A program made the position numbers and the translations under genes. From Acidobacteriota bacterium (GTDB lineage: Bacteria; Acidobacteriota; Terriglobia; Acidiferrales; UBA7541): DNA of 39,727 nt. The stretch spans positions 1-39,727 of the forward strand of contig QHYK01000089.1 in the NCBI GenBank assembly GCA_003224085.1, written 5' to 3'. The notes beneath the pieces are model-generated. The model was not told where the DNA came from. It worked only from the letters and a program-made list of their open reading frames with translations, and did no database searches. How positions within the stretch are numbered: the first letter of the stretch is position 1; the number at the start of each line of letters is the position of its first letter. Positions 1-8,064 of the stretch are shown one piece after another.

Positions 1-665
1 CGAAAACAGCGCGCAGCGTCTTCCCGGCGAAAGACGCGGGCTCGGTCTTCGGCGATGTAAAGCTTGGCGAATACGGTTTCGGCACCGGCGTCGAGTGGGT
101 CATAACGCAGTACGTGCCCTTTATCAGGACGATATTTGAGAGGGGTAACGCTGTATTCGTTGCTCGGGGGCCGATCGGATTCCCCAAGTCGCGTCTTCGC
201 GAGCATAGCGCGCACATGCTGCGGATCTGACAAGCGGACGAGTTGATTGAATCGTGCGTCTAGCGGCGACACCGAGACGTGCATGGTCCAGTCGCGAAAA
301 TCCTTCCAGAGTCGTTGGAATGGGAACGCCACCCCACGGTGCACGGCCTCGGCTTGAATCTTGACAAGAGGGGTGGTCTCTTCGGGCTGATCTGCGCTTG
401 CGTTTGGTCCCCAAGTCACAGCGATCGGGCGAACGTAATGTCCTTTGGGGCTTTCGGTATCAACAAACGTGTCGTAATAGGCTGTGATCTTGCGGCCGGG
501 CTTGAAACGCACCTCCGTCGGACGGAACGGCCCCACGACAGCTCCGGCGGGAAGAATGGCTCTCAGCTGATCCGCCAACACCTCTTGGGATGTCGCGGAG
601 AGCAACAGCCATTGGATACCCTCCGCCGTCGCGCGTGCCGAAGAAAGCACGTCAGCGATGTTCAT
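1..665 (-). CDS. APH-like phosphotransferase family protein, N-terminal part (cut by window edge)
   Basis: An open frame runs on the minus strand from ATG at 665 to the window edge without a stop (221 codons). An AGGAAG ribosome binding site lies about 8 bases before the ATG. The visible part has two similar segments: RFKPGRKITAYYD near residue 54 and KYRPDKGHVLRYD near residue 180, the latter followed by VFAKLY. This R-x-KPG / hydrophobic-RYD / K pattern resembles the N-lobe of aminoglycoside-phosphotransferase-fold kinases, where the Lys after the strand binds ATP. The catalytic loop would lie outside the window, so activity and substrate cannot be judged. The gene is 105 bases downstream of the epimerase on the same strand and may share its transcript. 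Family assignment is by motif recall only. Confidence 0.6.
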   Translation of the reverse strand, partial: MNIADVLSSARATAEGIQWLLLSATSQEVLADQLRAILPAGAVVGPFRPTEVRFKPGRKITAYYDTFVDTESPKGHYVRPIAVTWGPNASADQPEETTPLVKIQAEAVHRGVAFPFQRLWKDFRDWTMHVSVSPLDARFNQLVRLSDPQHVRAMLAKTRLGESDRPPSNEYSVTPLKYRPDKGHVLRYDPLDAGAETVFAKLYIAEDRARVFRREDAARCF

Positions 666-770
666 TCTCGACTTCCTTTCTGTGCGACGGAGCACATAAA
701 AAACCTAATTCTCAGCGTGCGAGCTGCCGAACCCTAGTGCGCGCCGTGACCAGGAGGCATTCCTTGTCAC

Positions 771-1826
771 TTATTGCGGTGACGTTCGAACGCTGGCATC
801 CACAGTTTGGCTCTCCAGGCCTTCTGGAGGCTCAGAGCATCCTTGCGCTGCATCCCGATACCACCTCACAAAACTCGAAAGTCCTTCTTTGAGGGGCGTC
901 GCGGGTCGATACCCAAGTATGCGGGCCGCTTTGGATGTATCGGCCCACGTCACGGGAGAATCTCCAGGCTGCGGCGGCCGCCATTCGCAGGTAGCCTTGC
1001 GTCCCGTCACATTTTCAAGCAGTTCGATAAGCTCGGTGAGCTTCACAGGGTGGGAATTGCCGAGGTTGAAAACCTCAAAGGGGGCGCCGTTTGAGGGGAG
1101 CCGGAACTTAAGATCGATACTAGCCAATATTCCAGCCACGACATCATCAACATACGTATAGTCGCGAGCCATCGAACCATCTCCGAAAATGGGCAGGGGC
1201 TTACCGGCCTCGAGCAACTCTGTGAACTTGCGGATGGCGAGGTCGGGCCGCTGCCGCGGGCCGTACACAGTGAAGAAGCGCAAACAGATCACTTGCAGTC
1301 CGAACAGATGGGCGTAGGTGTAGGCCAACATTTCGCCAGCCAGCTTGGTGGCCGCATAGGGAGAGAGTGGCCGCAACTCCACGTGGTTTTCAGAAAAGGG
1401 CACACAGCTTGTCGCACCATAGACCGAACTGGACGAACCAAAGATGAACCTACTCACGTGAAACTGGCGGCAGAGTTCTAGCAGGTTCAAAGTGCCCGCT
1501 ACGTTTACTCGCTCATACAATTTCGGCTGCCCAATGGAGGGACGCACACCCACACATGCGGCCAGATGAATGACCACCTCAGGGCAACGGAATGCCATGA
1601 CCTGAGATAGCTGCTCCATGTCGCAGATATCAAGGGCATGAAACTCGTACTCACCGATGCCTCGAATAGCATTCAAATTGGCTTTCTTTACACTGTGGTC
1701 ATAAAAAGAGTCGAGATTATCCACGATTGTCAGTTGAGCACCCCGACGAAGCAGGGCCTCGGCAAGATGCGAGCCGATGAATCCGGCTCCTCCGGTCAGC
1801 AGCACTCTTTGTCTTTGTTCACTCAT
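771..1826 (-). CDS. NAD-dependent epimerase/dehydratase (sugar-nucleotide epimerase)
   Basis: This 351-residue protein is an extended short-chain dehydrogenase of the sugar-nucleotide epimerase family. The Rossmann motif TGGAGFIG is at residues 11-18, the catalytic Ser cluster SSSSVYG at 131-137 and the YxxxK pair at Y157/K161. The segment LRFFTVYGPRQRPD is typical of UDP-glucuronate or UDP-glucose 4-epimerases, which invert C4 of a nucleotide sugar in the cytoplasm using tightly bound NAD. The length is normal for the family. ATG at 1826 has an AGGAAC ribosome binding site about 8 bases upstream. It lies just downstream of a receptor relic and upstream of the APH-like kinase. Exact substrate is not decidable from sequence; UDP-glucuronate is the best guess. 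Confidence 0.9.
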   Translation of the reverse strand: MSEQRQRVLLTGGAGFIGSHLAEALLRRGAQLTIVDNLDSFYDHSVKKANLNAIRGIGEYEFHALDICDMEQLSQVMAFRCPEVVIHLAACVGVRPSIGQPKLYERVNVAGTLNLLELCRQFHVSRFIFGSSSSVYGATSCVPFSENHVELRPLSPYAATKLAGEMLAYTYAHLFGLQVICLRFFTVYGPRQRPDLAIRKFTELLEAGKPLPIFGDGSMARDYTYVDDVVAGILASIDLKFRLPSNGAPFEVFNLGNSHPVKLTELIELLENVTGRKATCEWRPPQPGDSPVTWADTSKAARILGYRPATPLKEGLSSFVRWYRDAAQGCSEPPEGLESQTVDASVRTSPQ

Positions 1827-1872
1827 GTCTTTGTTCCTGATCTCAGTTCAGCATCTACTTTCATTTGGAATC

Positions 1873-2127
1873 TCAGAAATGGTAACGCACGGAAACCTGG
1901 AGCTGGCGAGCCGGGAAAGCGGTGTGCGGCTGGCCGAATGTCGGCGAGATGAGTACACCGTTGTACTTTTCAAAATTCACGTGGTTGAGAACGTTGAAAG
2001 CGTCCCAGGCGAGGTCAACACCTGCGCTCACTTGCTGGGTATAACCCGTTATAGCCCTTCGTGCCCAATGGGTTCCGAGCGAGGACCCGGCTGAGTGTCT
2101 GTAGGCGTAAACTCGCCCCTCGAACAT
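1873..2127 (-). pseudogene. 3' remnant of a TonB-dependent receptor / Oar-like outer-membrane protein
   Basis: The last 50 or so residues of this frame read like the end of an acidobacterial carboxypeptidase-regulatory-domain TonB-dependent receptor: DAFNVLNHVNF, then SPTFGQP, ARQLQVSVRYHF and a terminal Phe that closes the barrel. Full-length members are about 1000 residues. Here the recognisable part is only the final strands. The first 30 residues of the open frame do not look like a receptor, and tRNA-Ser lies 260 bases upstream. No signal peptide, plug domain or Shine-Dalgarno is visible. I read it as a relic left by deletion or rearrangement; the true left limit of homology is probably near 2045. 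Confidence 0.65.
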
Positions 2128-2390
2128 CTTAAGAACGCATACTCTGTTTTCAATCCGAGAAAATACTGCAAATTTCGTAAGGTAGATTCATATGGGGAAA
2201 GTATGCACAAGCACGTTTCTGGACAGGTTTCGCCGTTCTCCGCCGGGCCTTACAACCTTCTTGCCGCAAACAGTTGTAGCGACAGAATTCTACGCCCCTT
2301 AGGCTTGGCCCGCGAGCTGATAACGCTAAGGGCAATATTGTCAGCCAGTCTCACCTCTTCGAAGGCGTAAAACAAAGGGGGAAATTGGTA

Positions 2391-2480
<90 letters not shown>

Positions 2481-2593
2481 CGCGATGGAAGCAGCTGTAC
2501 CAATTTAGCAGAAACCGTGGACGCGTGCATGAGGCGGAAAGGCCGCGGCTTGGGCGGAGACACGCGGCTCTTGTTTAAACTGCTAGGAACGGC

Positions 2594-2631
2594 TCCGGGA
2601 TCCTCCAATCGGTAGGACTTCAGCCTTTGGA
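2594..2631 (+). repeat. 5'-half copy of tRNA-Gln (possible att-site remnant)
   Basis: These 38 bases match the 5' half of the intact tRNA-Gln at 5838-5875 at 35 of 38 positions. The match runs from the acceptor strand TCCGGGATC through the D arm to the anticodon-loop sequence CTTTGGA and then stops abruptly. The two copies are in the same orientation and 3.2 kb apart. A 5' half on the left with an intact gene on the right is the arrangement left when an integrative element recombines in the anticodon region and restores the gene from its own sequence. No integrase is visible between them, so an old tRNA duplication followed by decay is equally possible. Confidence 0.75.
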
Positions 2632-2712
2632 TAGGATGCAAGTCAATAGACAAGGCGGCCCGCAAGTGCGCATCGCACATGCGTGGACGATCAGCAGACG
2701 CGACCGGCGTCG

Positions 2713-3144
2713 CTACGGTAGGAGTTCGAGCGGCCGTAAGAAGCGCGGGCCTACGCGAATCGCGGTGAAGTCGCGACGATCGGTGGTCAGCACTCGATAG
2801 ATTTTGCGGCGCTCAGTAAGAGCGGCTACCGCGCCGTCGACCAATCCAAGATCGAGCTCCTTGAACTTGGCGTCGAATTCTAGCGCGCGCACAACATCGG
2901 AAGGCAGCGGCAGCTCGTACTCGTAGCGGGTGGCTGGATCGAAGATCTCGGCGATCAGCTTGCGCATGGCTGTCCGATTGTCTCTGAGGAAGTAATCGAC
3001 CTCAGCGAGCACCAGTGCCGGCACTATCACGACGCTCGCAGTGGTCAGGACCGTTTGGAATTCAGGAAAGCCCGGTTTGTGATCACGAGTGCGGGCGAGT
3101 GCCTTGAGAAGCCCACCCGTGTCAACGATGATCGGGCTACTCAA
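2713..3144 (-). CDS. PIN-domain ribonuclease toxin, VapC family
   Basis: This 143-residue protein has the four acidic residues of a PIN-domain nuclease: D8 in IIVDTGG, E48 in LAEVDY, D103 in GLVDGAV and D122 in LTTDRRDF. VapC toxins cleave tRNA or rRNA in a Mg-dependent way and are held inactive by the antitoxin encoded just upstream. The likely start is TTG at 3144, which overlaps the antitoxin stop codon (TTGA), so the two genes are translationally coupled. Length and motif order are normal. The RNA target cannot be read from sequence. The pair sits between a tRNA-Gln half-copy and the intact tRNA-Gln, consistent with an accessory island. Confidence 0.9.
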   Translation of the reverse strand: MSSPIIVDTGGLLKALARTRDHKPGFPEFQTVLTTASVVIVPALVLAEVDYFLRDNRTAMRKLIAEIFDPATRYEYELPLPSDVVRALEFDAKFKELDLGLVDGAVAALTERRKIYRVLTTDRRDFTAIRVGPRFLRPLELLP

Positions 3145-3368
3145 TCCTCGAGATCCCTAAACAGCTCGGATTCGTCTCCCAGCTTCGTGTCTGTGGACTC
3201 AAAAAGTAACGTAGAGGGCGGTCGTCGACCCGTGTAGTACCGCGAGGCGACGACGCGCAGGCCTTTCCGAACCAGTTCTGAAGCGGAATGCCCCGCCGCC
3301 CTCGCGCGCTTCAAAGCGCGGACATCCTCCGCGTTCAAGCGAACCGTCGTCGAGATCAAACGCGCCAT
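3141..3368 (-). CDS. VapB-type antitoxin, ribbon-helix-helix-like
   Basis: A small basic N-terminal segment (MARLISTTVRLNAEDVRALK) with a strand-helix pattern is followed by a helix rich in Arg and Ala, then an acidic tail ending ESELFRDLED. This is the layout of an RHH antitoxin: an N-terminal DNA-binding fold and a C-terminal toxin-binding tail. I chose ATG at 3368 because GGTGAG stands a few bases upstream. An in-frame TTG at 3383 would add five residues. The gene overlaps the PIN toxin start. RHH antitoxins usually repress their own operon; no clear operator was identified. Confidence 0.8.
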   Translation of the reverse strand: MARLISTTVRLNAEDVRALKRARAAGHSASELVRKGLRVVASRYYTGRRPPSTLLFESTDTKLGDESELFRDLED

Positions 3369-3383
3369 ACACTCACCATACAA

Positions 3384-3840
3384 CAGAATAAACGAACTCG
3401 CAACTCACGGAAGGGATTATCAGCGATTCCGCAATCGACTGCCAAGGGCAGAGAATGTGCTTGATAACCTGTGTTTTTGAGAGTAACTGCCGATCAGAAG
3501 AGATTCGGATGGCCTTTTTCCCGGCGCAAGCACCACGGAAGCGCGCTGGTCAGACCCGGAATGACGCAATGGCTCGCAGAGCACGGGATACTTGCGAGGC
3601 GGAGGCAACGGGCGAACCTGTAAGCGTGCGACTGACAGACGCGTCAGCCAAAGTCCTCAGTCAAAAACTGTACTCTCGACCAGTTGCGCGCCGGGGCAAA
3701 AGTAGTCTAATGGTTAGCCTCCCGCCGAACCAGTCCCGGAAAGCCCCAGATTACCAATTTTCCAACAAGGGAGGAACTTCGTTCTTTGGTTACCCCAGCC
3801 GGGAAGAAAAAACGAGGATTGAGTAAAAGGAGGCACAAGG
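3384..3840. other. Intergenic region between antitoxin and SYLF gene
   Basis: No convincing gene is present; short open frames on both strands have no ribosome binding site and no recognisable product. The stretch includes a small hairpin (CTGAC/GTCAG arms, 3631-3646), the candidate promoter at 3684-3711, and the ribosome binding site AAAAGGAGG at 3825-3833 of the downstream gene. Confidence 0.5.
3684..3711 (+). promoter_or_regulatory. Weak candidate sigma-70 promoter for SYLF gene
   Basis: TTGCGC at 3684-3689 and TCTAAT at 3706-3711 are separated by 16 bases. The -10 matches five of six consensus positions and the -35 only about half. It would give a leader of about 120 bases. Nothing else supports it. 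Confidence 0.3.
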
Positions 3841-4554
3841 ATGAGGTATACAAACTATTGGATCGTTGCCGTGGCGAGCCTGCTCGCTCTGGCACCTTTC
3901 TCTTCCGCAAAAAATCCGAGTCAAGTAAATGCTGAGAAGGACCGTCTTCAGAATTCGGGAAAGGTGATTCAGGAAATTCTCAATGTTCCCGAAGAAATTC
4001 CTCAAGATATGATCGACAAGGCTCGTTGCGTGGTGGTGATGCCGTCGGTGTTGAAAGCTGCGTTTCTTTTTGGGGGCAGCTACGGTCGCGGCACGATGGT
4101 TTGCCGCACAGGCAAACATTTCGCCGGTCCATGGGGGGCGCCTGCCATGTACGCGCTCGAAGGTGGGAGCTTTGGTTTGCAGTTTGGCGGCGAGGCAACA
4201 GACTTCGTCTTTCTCGTGATAAACGATCGTGGCGCAGGCAGCCTGCTGCACACCAAGGTAAAGCTGGGAGCGGACGCATCATTCGCCGCCGGACCAAAAG
4301 GACGTTCCGCGGCAGCCGATACTGACGCCTATATGCGAGCTGAGATTCTAAGCTACTCCCGTGCGCGCGGCGTCTTCGCCGGCATATCTCTGGATGGCTC
4401 AACGCTGCGGCCCGATGAACGCGCAAATCGTAAGCTTTACGGCAATTCCGCAAGCGCAGCAAAGATCATCACCAAATCGCATATTAAGGCTCCGTCCTCG
4501 GCGCATGATCTGATCGCGGCACTGCAAAAGTCATCTCCACAACTCAAGCGTTAA
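3841..4554 (+). CDS. Secreted SYLF-domain (YSC84-like) lipid-binding protein
   Basis: This 237-residue protein has a signal peptide at residues 1-23 and then a SYLF/Ysc84 domain. Typical segments are DMIDKARCVVVMP, KAAFLFGGSYGRG, PAMYALEGGSFGLQFGGEATDFVFLV and KLGADASFAAGP. SYLF domains bind phosphoinositides or other lipids in eukaryotes; bacterial members are usually exported and their role is unknown. ATG at 3841 follows AAAAGGAGG (3825-3833) with a 7-base spacer, an excellent ribosome binding site. The gene stands alone, between the toxin-antitoxin pair and a gene-free stretch, inside the tRNA-Gln-bounded interval. Confidence 0.9.
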   Translation: MRYTNYWIVAVASLLALAPFSSAKNPSQVNAEKDRLQNSGKVIQEILNVPEEIPQDMIDKARCVVVMPSVLKAAFLFGGSYGRGTMVCRTGKHFAGPWGAPAMYALEGGSFGLQFGGEATDFVFLVINDRGAGSLLHTKVKLGADASFAAGPKGRSAAADTDAYMRAEILSYSRARGVFAGISLDGSTLRPDERANRKLYGNSASAAKIITKSHIKAPSSAHDLIAALQKSSPQLKR

Positions 4555-5837
4555 TTCATGCATTCGGAACTACTTTGACAAACGGTTGACTGTCATATTG
4601 CGGTTTAATACGCTCCTTTCACTGCCGGCGGCGATGTCGGTGCAATTAGCTATCACATTGCCATTTTTTCCGACTACCGCGGAACGGACCTATTCCACAA
4701 CAAGACAGCCGGAAGTACATTGTCGGTGGCACAAAATGCAGAACCCCATCAATTCTGGACTAGCGCAGGCAGCCGTCTTGCTTGCTCAAGCCTTTTCATG
4801 ATGTCGCTTGCTTCGGCGTAGTAGGGCCGCCAAGTCTTCCTCGACGCCTGGATTGCCATTTTCGAGGTTGACGCCTGCAAATCCATCCTTGGGCTAGCGC
4901 GGCGGAGCAGGAGTCTCGGCACGCTCTTCATGAACGCCCCAATGGCGCGCAGCTGGGCATGCTTCCTGGCGAACGCGGCGGTGACGATAGCTTGAGGGAG
5001 TCCTTGTTCAGCTTGCCAGCGTCGGGTGACGGGTATGGCGGCAAATCGTTTTTGCGAAACTTCGCGGGCAATACGCCCGGCTCACACGCAATTCCGGGAA
5101 GTGTCAATTCGACTGCCGCCTGTTGAAAGAATAGAGATTGTCGTGAGGATCCGAAGACGCGTGTGAGCGGGCTAGGGCTCAGTACTAATAATAAACGACG
5201 TCCACGATTAGATTAGCCCAGAGGACGCCGGCTGCAGGGCGATTGGAAAATAATCGAGTCATTTTCCCGATGTTTTGGAGCCTTTTGAGGTTCTTTCTTG
5301 GTAGGTCAATCCGCTTACGCGCGGGGGAAAGCGATCGGGGAGAAGCGAACCGGCCCAGCCCTCAATCCCCTAAAGGGATCCTCGGCTCGTCTCTCCCCCA
5401 CGTCGGTTAACAACTGCAACCTTTGCGCCATGCCTAGTCCCTGTGTTTTCAACACAGCCAACGCTATTTCCGAGTAAAAAAGCCCTACTCCCCGGAAAAA
5501 TTACCCGTCTCGGACGCGCGCGCAATAGACTTGTGGGGTAAACCCTCACAGGCTGTGTTTACAGAATCTTGCGGAAGTTCGGATGCGGGAGTGGCGGACA
5601 GCAAAACAGGCGATTTTCTCCACTCGTTTGCTATGGTTTGTGCAATCCTGCCCAATCACCTAGCGTCGACTGCGCAGCGCCGAACCGAGGACAGCGCGCT
5701 AAGGGCAAGTCTCAACCGCTGCGATCAGTTAATCCCCATGAAGTCTTGACCGAGTTGTACGCTCTACTAGAAGAAGACCCAATTGACCCTGGCGCTGACG
5801 CTGCTGCATGATGTTAAAATCAATGTTTGCTAACGTT
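4555..5837. other. 1.3-kb stretch without a recognisable gene
   Basis: All frames are broken into pieces below about 80 codons, none with a good ribosome binding site plus a recognisable product. The frame ending at 5811 finishes with a plausible acidic helix (EVLTELYALLEEDP) but has no credible start. The middle of the stretch (5330-5560) is rich in inverted repeats, listed separately. The whole may be decayed element DNA or may contain an untranslated RNA. Confidence 0.5.
5337..5398. other. Imperfect long hairpin, possible structured RNA
   Basis: GGGGAGA at 5337-5343 pairs with TCTCCCC at 5392-5398. Further pairing continues inward (CCG 5350-5352 with CGG 5383-5385), and an inner hairpin TCCC/GGGA has a 5-base loop (5366-5378). 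A second perfect hairpin, CTGTGTT-TTC-AACACAG, lies at 5441-5457. The arrangement fits a structured non-coding RNA or a small palindromic repeat; it matches no RNA family I recognise. Confidence 0.35.
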
Positions 5838-5912
5838 TCCGGGATCGTCTAATCGGTAGGACATCAGCCTTTGGAGCTGAGTATCCTGGTTCGAGTCCAG
5901 GTCCCGGAACCA
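5838..5912 (+). tRNA. tRNA-Gln (anticodon TTG)
   Basis: A complete tRNA folds from TCCGGGA (5838-5844) to TCCCGGA (5902-5908), with discriminator A and an encoded CCA at 5910-5912. The anticodon stem TCAGC/GCTGA encloses the loop CTTTGGA, giving anticodon TTG for glutamine. The T arm is CCTGG-TTCGAGT-CCAGG. The 5' half is duplicated at 2594-2631. The gene is convergent with the CopD gene that ends at 5959. Confidence 0.97.
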
Positions 5913-5958
5913 GTTTTGTTAATTTGTTTAGTTCCCTTCCTTCCGCGGCGTCCTCGAA

Positions 5959-7593
5959 TTACATTTCGCGGTAGTTCAAGAGGAGAACTCCAATCAGCGA
6001 AGTGCAAACGGGCCAAAGTCGCGCGACCCAAACGCGCATGTGACTCTCCCCAGGAAGGCGAAGTTCCAGCCAGCGTGACCAACCTGCCACCACCGCGAGA
6101 ATTGCCAACGGAATGTGGCTCAGTTCAGCCAGCACTTCCTCTTTGATATTCCCGAGGCTATGCGAATGCGTCAGCAGCAGCGCTCCGGAAACCGCGATAA
6201 GCATCGGAAACACCAGCCTCATGTTGCCGGAAGCTACCCGCCCTGTTTGCACGCGCCATTCGAATAGAGCGAGTGCGATGACGAGCCCAGCGAAAATGCG
6301 GTGCAACAAGACCTCGGGGTCCGCAAAAGTCACCCAAAAACCATTCGGGCCGAGCGGCCAGACTTCCGGATCACTTCTCAGAAAAAGAAATACGGAAAGG
6401 CCGAGAAAAAGCAGCGGCCAATTGCGCGCCCAGGAAATTTTTCCCGCTTGTGCAAGAAGAGCCAGAAGACCTACGGAAAGAACGATGATCCCCGCCCAAT
6501 GATGGTTGTATTCCGACCAGGCCTTCTCAGCGGGAGTGTTGAGCCGCGTGCCGGATTGGCCCGGGACAAAAGACTCCGTGGAAAGCGAGCCCGCTTCAAA
6601 AGCTCTTTTCTGCGCGGCGTAGACATCCTCGGGCAAATCCTTCATCGCAGGGCTGGAAAGGCGCAGCGGGCGTGGAGTCATGCGCGCGACGATTTCCGCG
6701 GCGGAAACGCAATCCTGCGCAAGGTCAACGGCGGGAGGAAGCGACGTCAAGGAAGCCGCCACGAGAATTACGGTGATCCCGATGCCGATCTCCGCTTCGC
6801 CGAAGCGTTTGAGGCTCGCAAGGATAGCGCTCGTTTCACCGTGACGGACGAGATCGAAATTCAAGTAGCCGAGGAACAAGAGCAGTCCGAAGAGAATAGC
6901 TTTCGCGGCCACCATTGCGCCATAAGAAGTGCCGTAGACTGCCTGAAGAGAACCAATGTAGGACAGACTCAAGATCACGCCTGCGGAGGCGAGAACGGCA
7001 ACGCTGACCAACGCGAGACGAGAAAACCGTGCGCTAGCTTGGCGCGCGAATTCCGGAGAAGAAGCACGCCGAATTGCGATGAGCAGATAGGGCAGACCGC
7101 CAAGCCACGCGGCCGTCGCGAGCTGATGCAGCGCAGTGACAAACACCAGAGGAAGCCGATATTCGAGCCGGGCCATGGCGTGGCTGGTCAGGACCGAGGA
7201 AGCGATGATCGCTGCAGCCGGAAGCAATAGCGGGACGTAAGAAGCGGCTCCCCTGGGCCGTGATAACGCGGCAATGGCGAGTGAAGCAGCAATGCCAAGA
7301 GCCCCGGCAAGAACAAAATTGGCGCCAGCCACGTCGGCAAGACTGATTTCAGCAGTTTGCATCAGGATCAGACCATTGGCCAGGAGATAGGAGCATTGCA
7401 TTGCGGCCAAGGCCAATGCAAAGTGGCGTATCCAGCGGAGGCACGAAGTCCTTACGTCCTCGAAATTCTCGCTAGAACCGCGAAGGACAAGCAACAGAAA
7501 AATAACTCCGCCTGCGGTGAGCGACTGAAACGTCAAAGTCGCGCCGCGAAGAACGACGGAGAGAAAGCCAAATACTTGGAGCAGCCGGGCCAC
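5959..7593 (-). CDS. copD: CopD-family copper resistance membrane protein
   Basis: This 544-residue protein is almost entirely hydrophobic, with about 13 predicted membrane segments. The first eight form a CopD-like block, and a hydrophilic loop at roughly 285-360 leads into a C-terminal membrane block. CopD proteins are thought to move copper across the inner membrane, receiving it from periplasmic CopC. It lies 9 bases downstream of copC and is surely co-transcribed. The start appears to be GTG at 7593, without a strong ribosome binding site, suggesting coupling to copC translation. The length is greater than plain CopD domains and fits the long YcnJ/CopD-like forms. The assignment rests on context with CopC plus topology. 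Confidence 0.8.
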   Translation of the reverse strand: MARLLQVFGFLSVVLRGATLTFQSLTAGGVIFLLLVLRGSSENFEDVRTSCLRWIRHFALALAAMQCSYLLANGLILMQTAEISLADVAGANFVLAGALGIAASLAIAALSRPRGAASYVPLLLPAAAIIASSVLTSHAMARLEYRLPLVFVTALHQLATAAWLGGLPYLLIAIRRASSPEFARQASARFSRLALVSVAVLASAGVILSLSYIGSLQAVYGTSYGAMVAAKAILFGLLLFLGYLNFDLVRHGETSAILASLKRFGEAEIGIGITVILVAASLTSLPPAVDLAQDCVSAAEIVARMTPRPLRLSSPAMKDLPEDVYAAQKRAFEAGSLSTESFVPGQSGTRLNTPAEKAWSEYNHHWAGIIVLSVGLLALLAQAGKISWARNWPLLFLGLSVFLFLRSDPEVWPLGPNGFWVTFADPEVLLHRIFAGLVIALALFEWRVQTGRVASGNMRLVFPMLIAVSGALLLTHSHSLGNIKEEVLAELSHIPLAILAVVAGWSRWLELRLPGESHMRVWVARLWPVCTSLIGVLLLNYREM

Positions 7594-7602
7594 AGGGCAG
7601 GA

Positions 7603-7980
7603 TCAGGGTTTGACGACCGTGAAAGGAATTTCGCCGCGGGTGATGTGACCGTCGGAAGCAAGTACCTGCCAGCGAAGGCGGTACACTCCTGGGCGCAACC
7701 CGTTTGCCTGAGCCGAAATGGCATTGGGCGGATCTTTTTTGCCAATTTCGAGTGTTTGAGAAGCACCGTGGGCATTGACGAGCGTCAGGCGCGAGCGGGC
7801 GGCATCTATGCGGACATTGAAGCGCAGCTTCACAGGAACATCAGGGCCGGCAACGGAACTCTTCAGCGCCGGACTGGATTCCTGAAGAACCGCGTGGGCT
7901 GCCACAGAAGCAGCTGTCAAGAAAAGCAAGGCCGCTGCGAAAAAAGCAAATGCAACGCGAGACCTAGGACCTGGGGACAT
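7603..7980 (-). CDS. copC: CopC-family periplasmic copper-binding protein
   Basis: The 125-residue product has a signal peptide ending near A28, so the mature protein would begin with His (HAVLQESSPA). Near the C-terminus it has DGHITRGEIPFTV (D110, H112). An N-terminal His plus this Asp/His pair is the Cu(II) site of CopC proteins. Start ATG at 7980 is chosen because GGAGAGGG stands just upstream; in-frame ATG at 8004 and TTG at 8019 lack this. CopC binds copper in the periplasm and hands it to CopD, encoded 9 bases downstream. The locus likely serves copper uptake or tolerance. Confidence 0.9.
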   Translation of the reverse strand: MSPGPRSRVAFAFFAAALLFLTAASVAAHAVLQESSPALKSSVAGPDVPVKLRFNVRIDAARSRLTLVNAHGASQTLEIGKKDPPNAISAQANGLRPGVYRLRWQVLASDGHITRGEIPFTVVKP

Positions 7981-8021
7981 GGCACCCTCTCCGCCAACTG
8001 CCATTAAGAATATGCGCAAAG

Positions 8022-8027
8022 ATTATA
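8022..8027 (-). promoter_or_regulatory. Candidate -10 box for copC-copD
   Basis: A perfect TATAAT on the minus strand lies about 42 bases before the copC ATG and just past the end of the upstream amine oxidase gene. No good -35 stands 16-18 bases upstream, so the site is weakly supported. An activator or another sigma factor would be needed. Confidence 0.3.
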
Positions 8028-8064
8028 CCGAAGTTGCGAACGATGAGCGCTGGTTGCGTATGTT

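Noticed and set aside
3694-3752. tRNA-like stretch with a D-arm-like GTCTAATGGTTAG and GGGGC/GCCCC ends
   Set aside because: No anticodon or T arm can be formed and the total length is too short; it is probably chance or promoter sequence.
5569-5811. 80-codon plus-strand frame before tRNA-Gln
   Set aside because: The C-terminal helix looks protein-like, but the rest is low quality and there is no start signal.
6301-7230. 309-codon plus-strand frame opposite copD
   Set aside because: Arg/Glu-rich antisense of a membrane protein gene; no start signal or recognisable fold.
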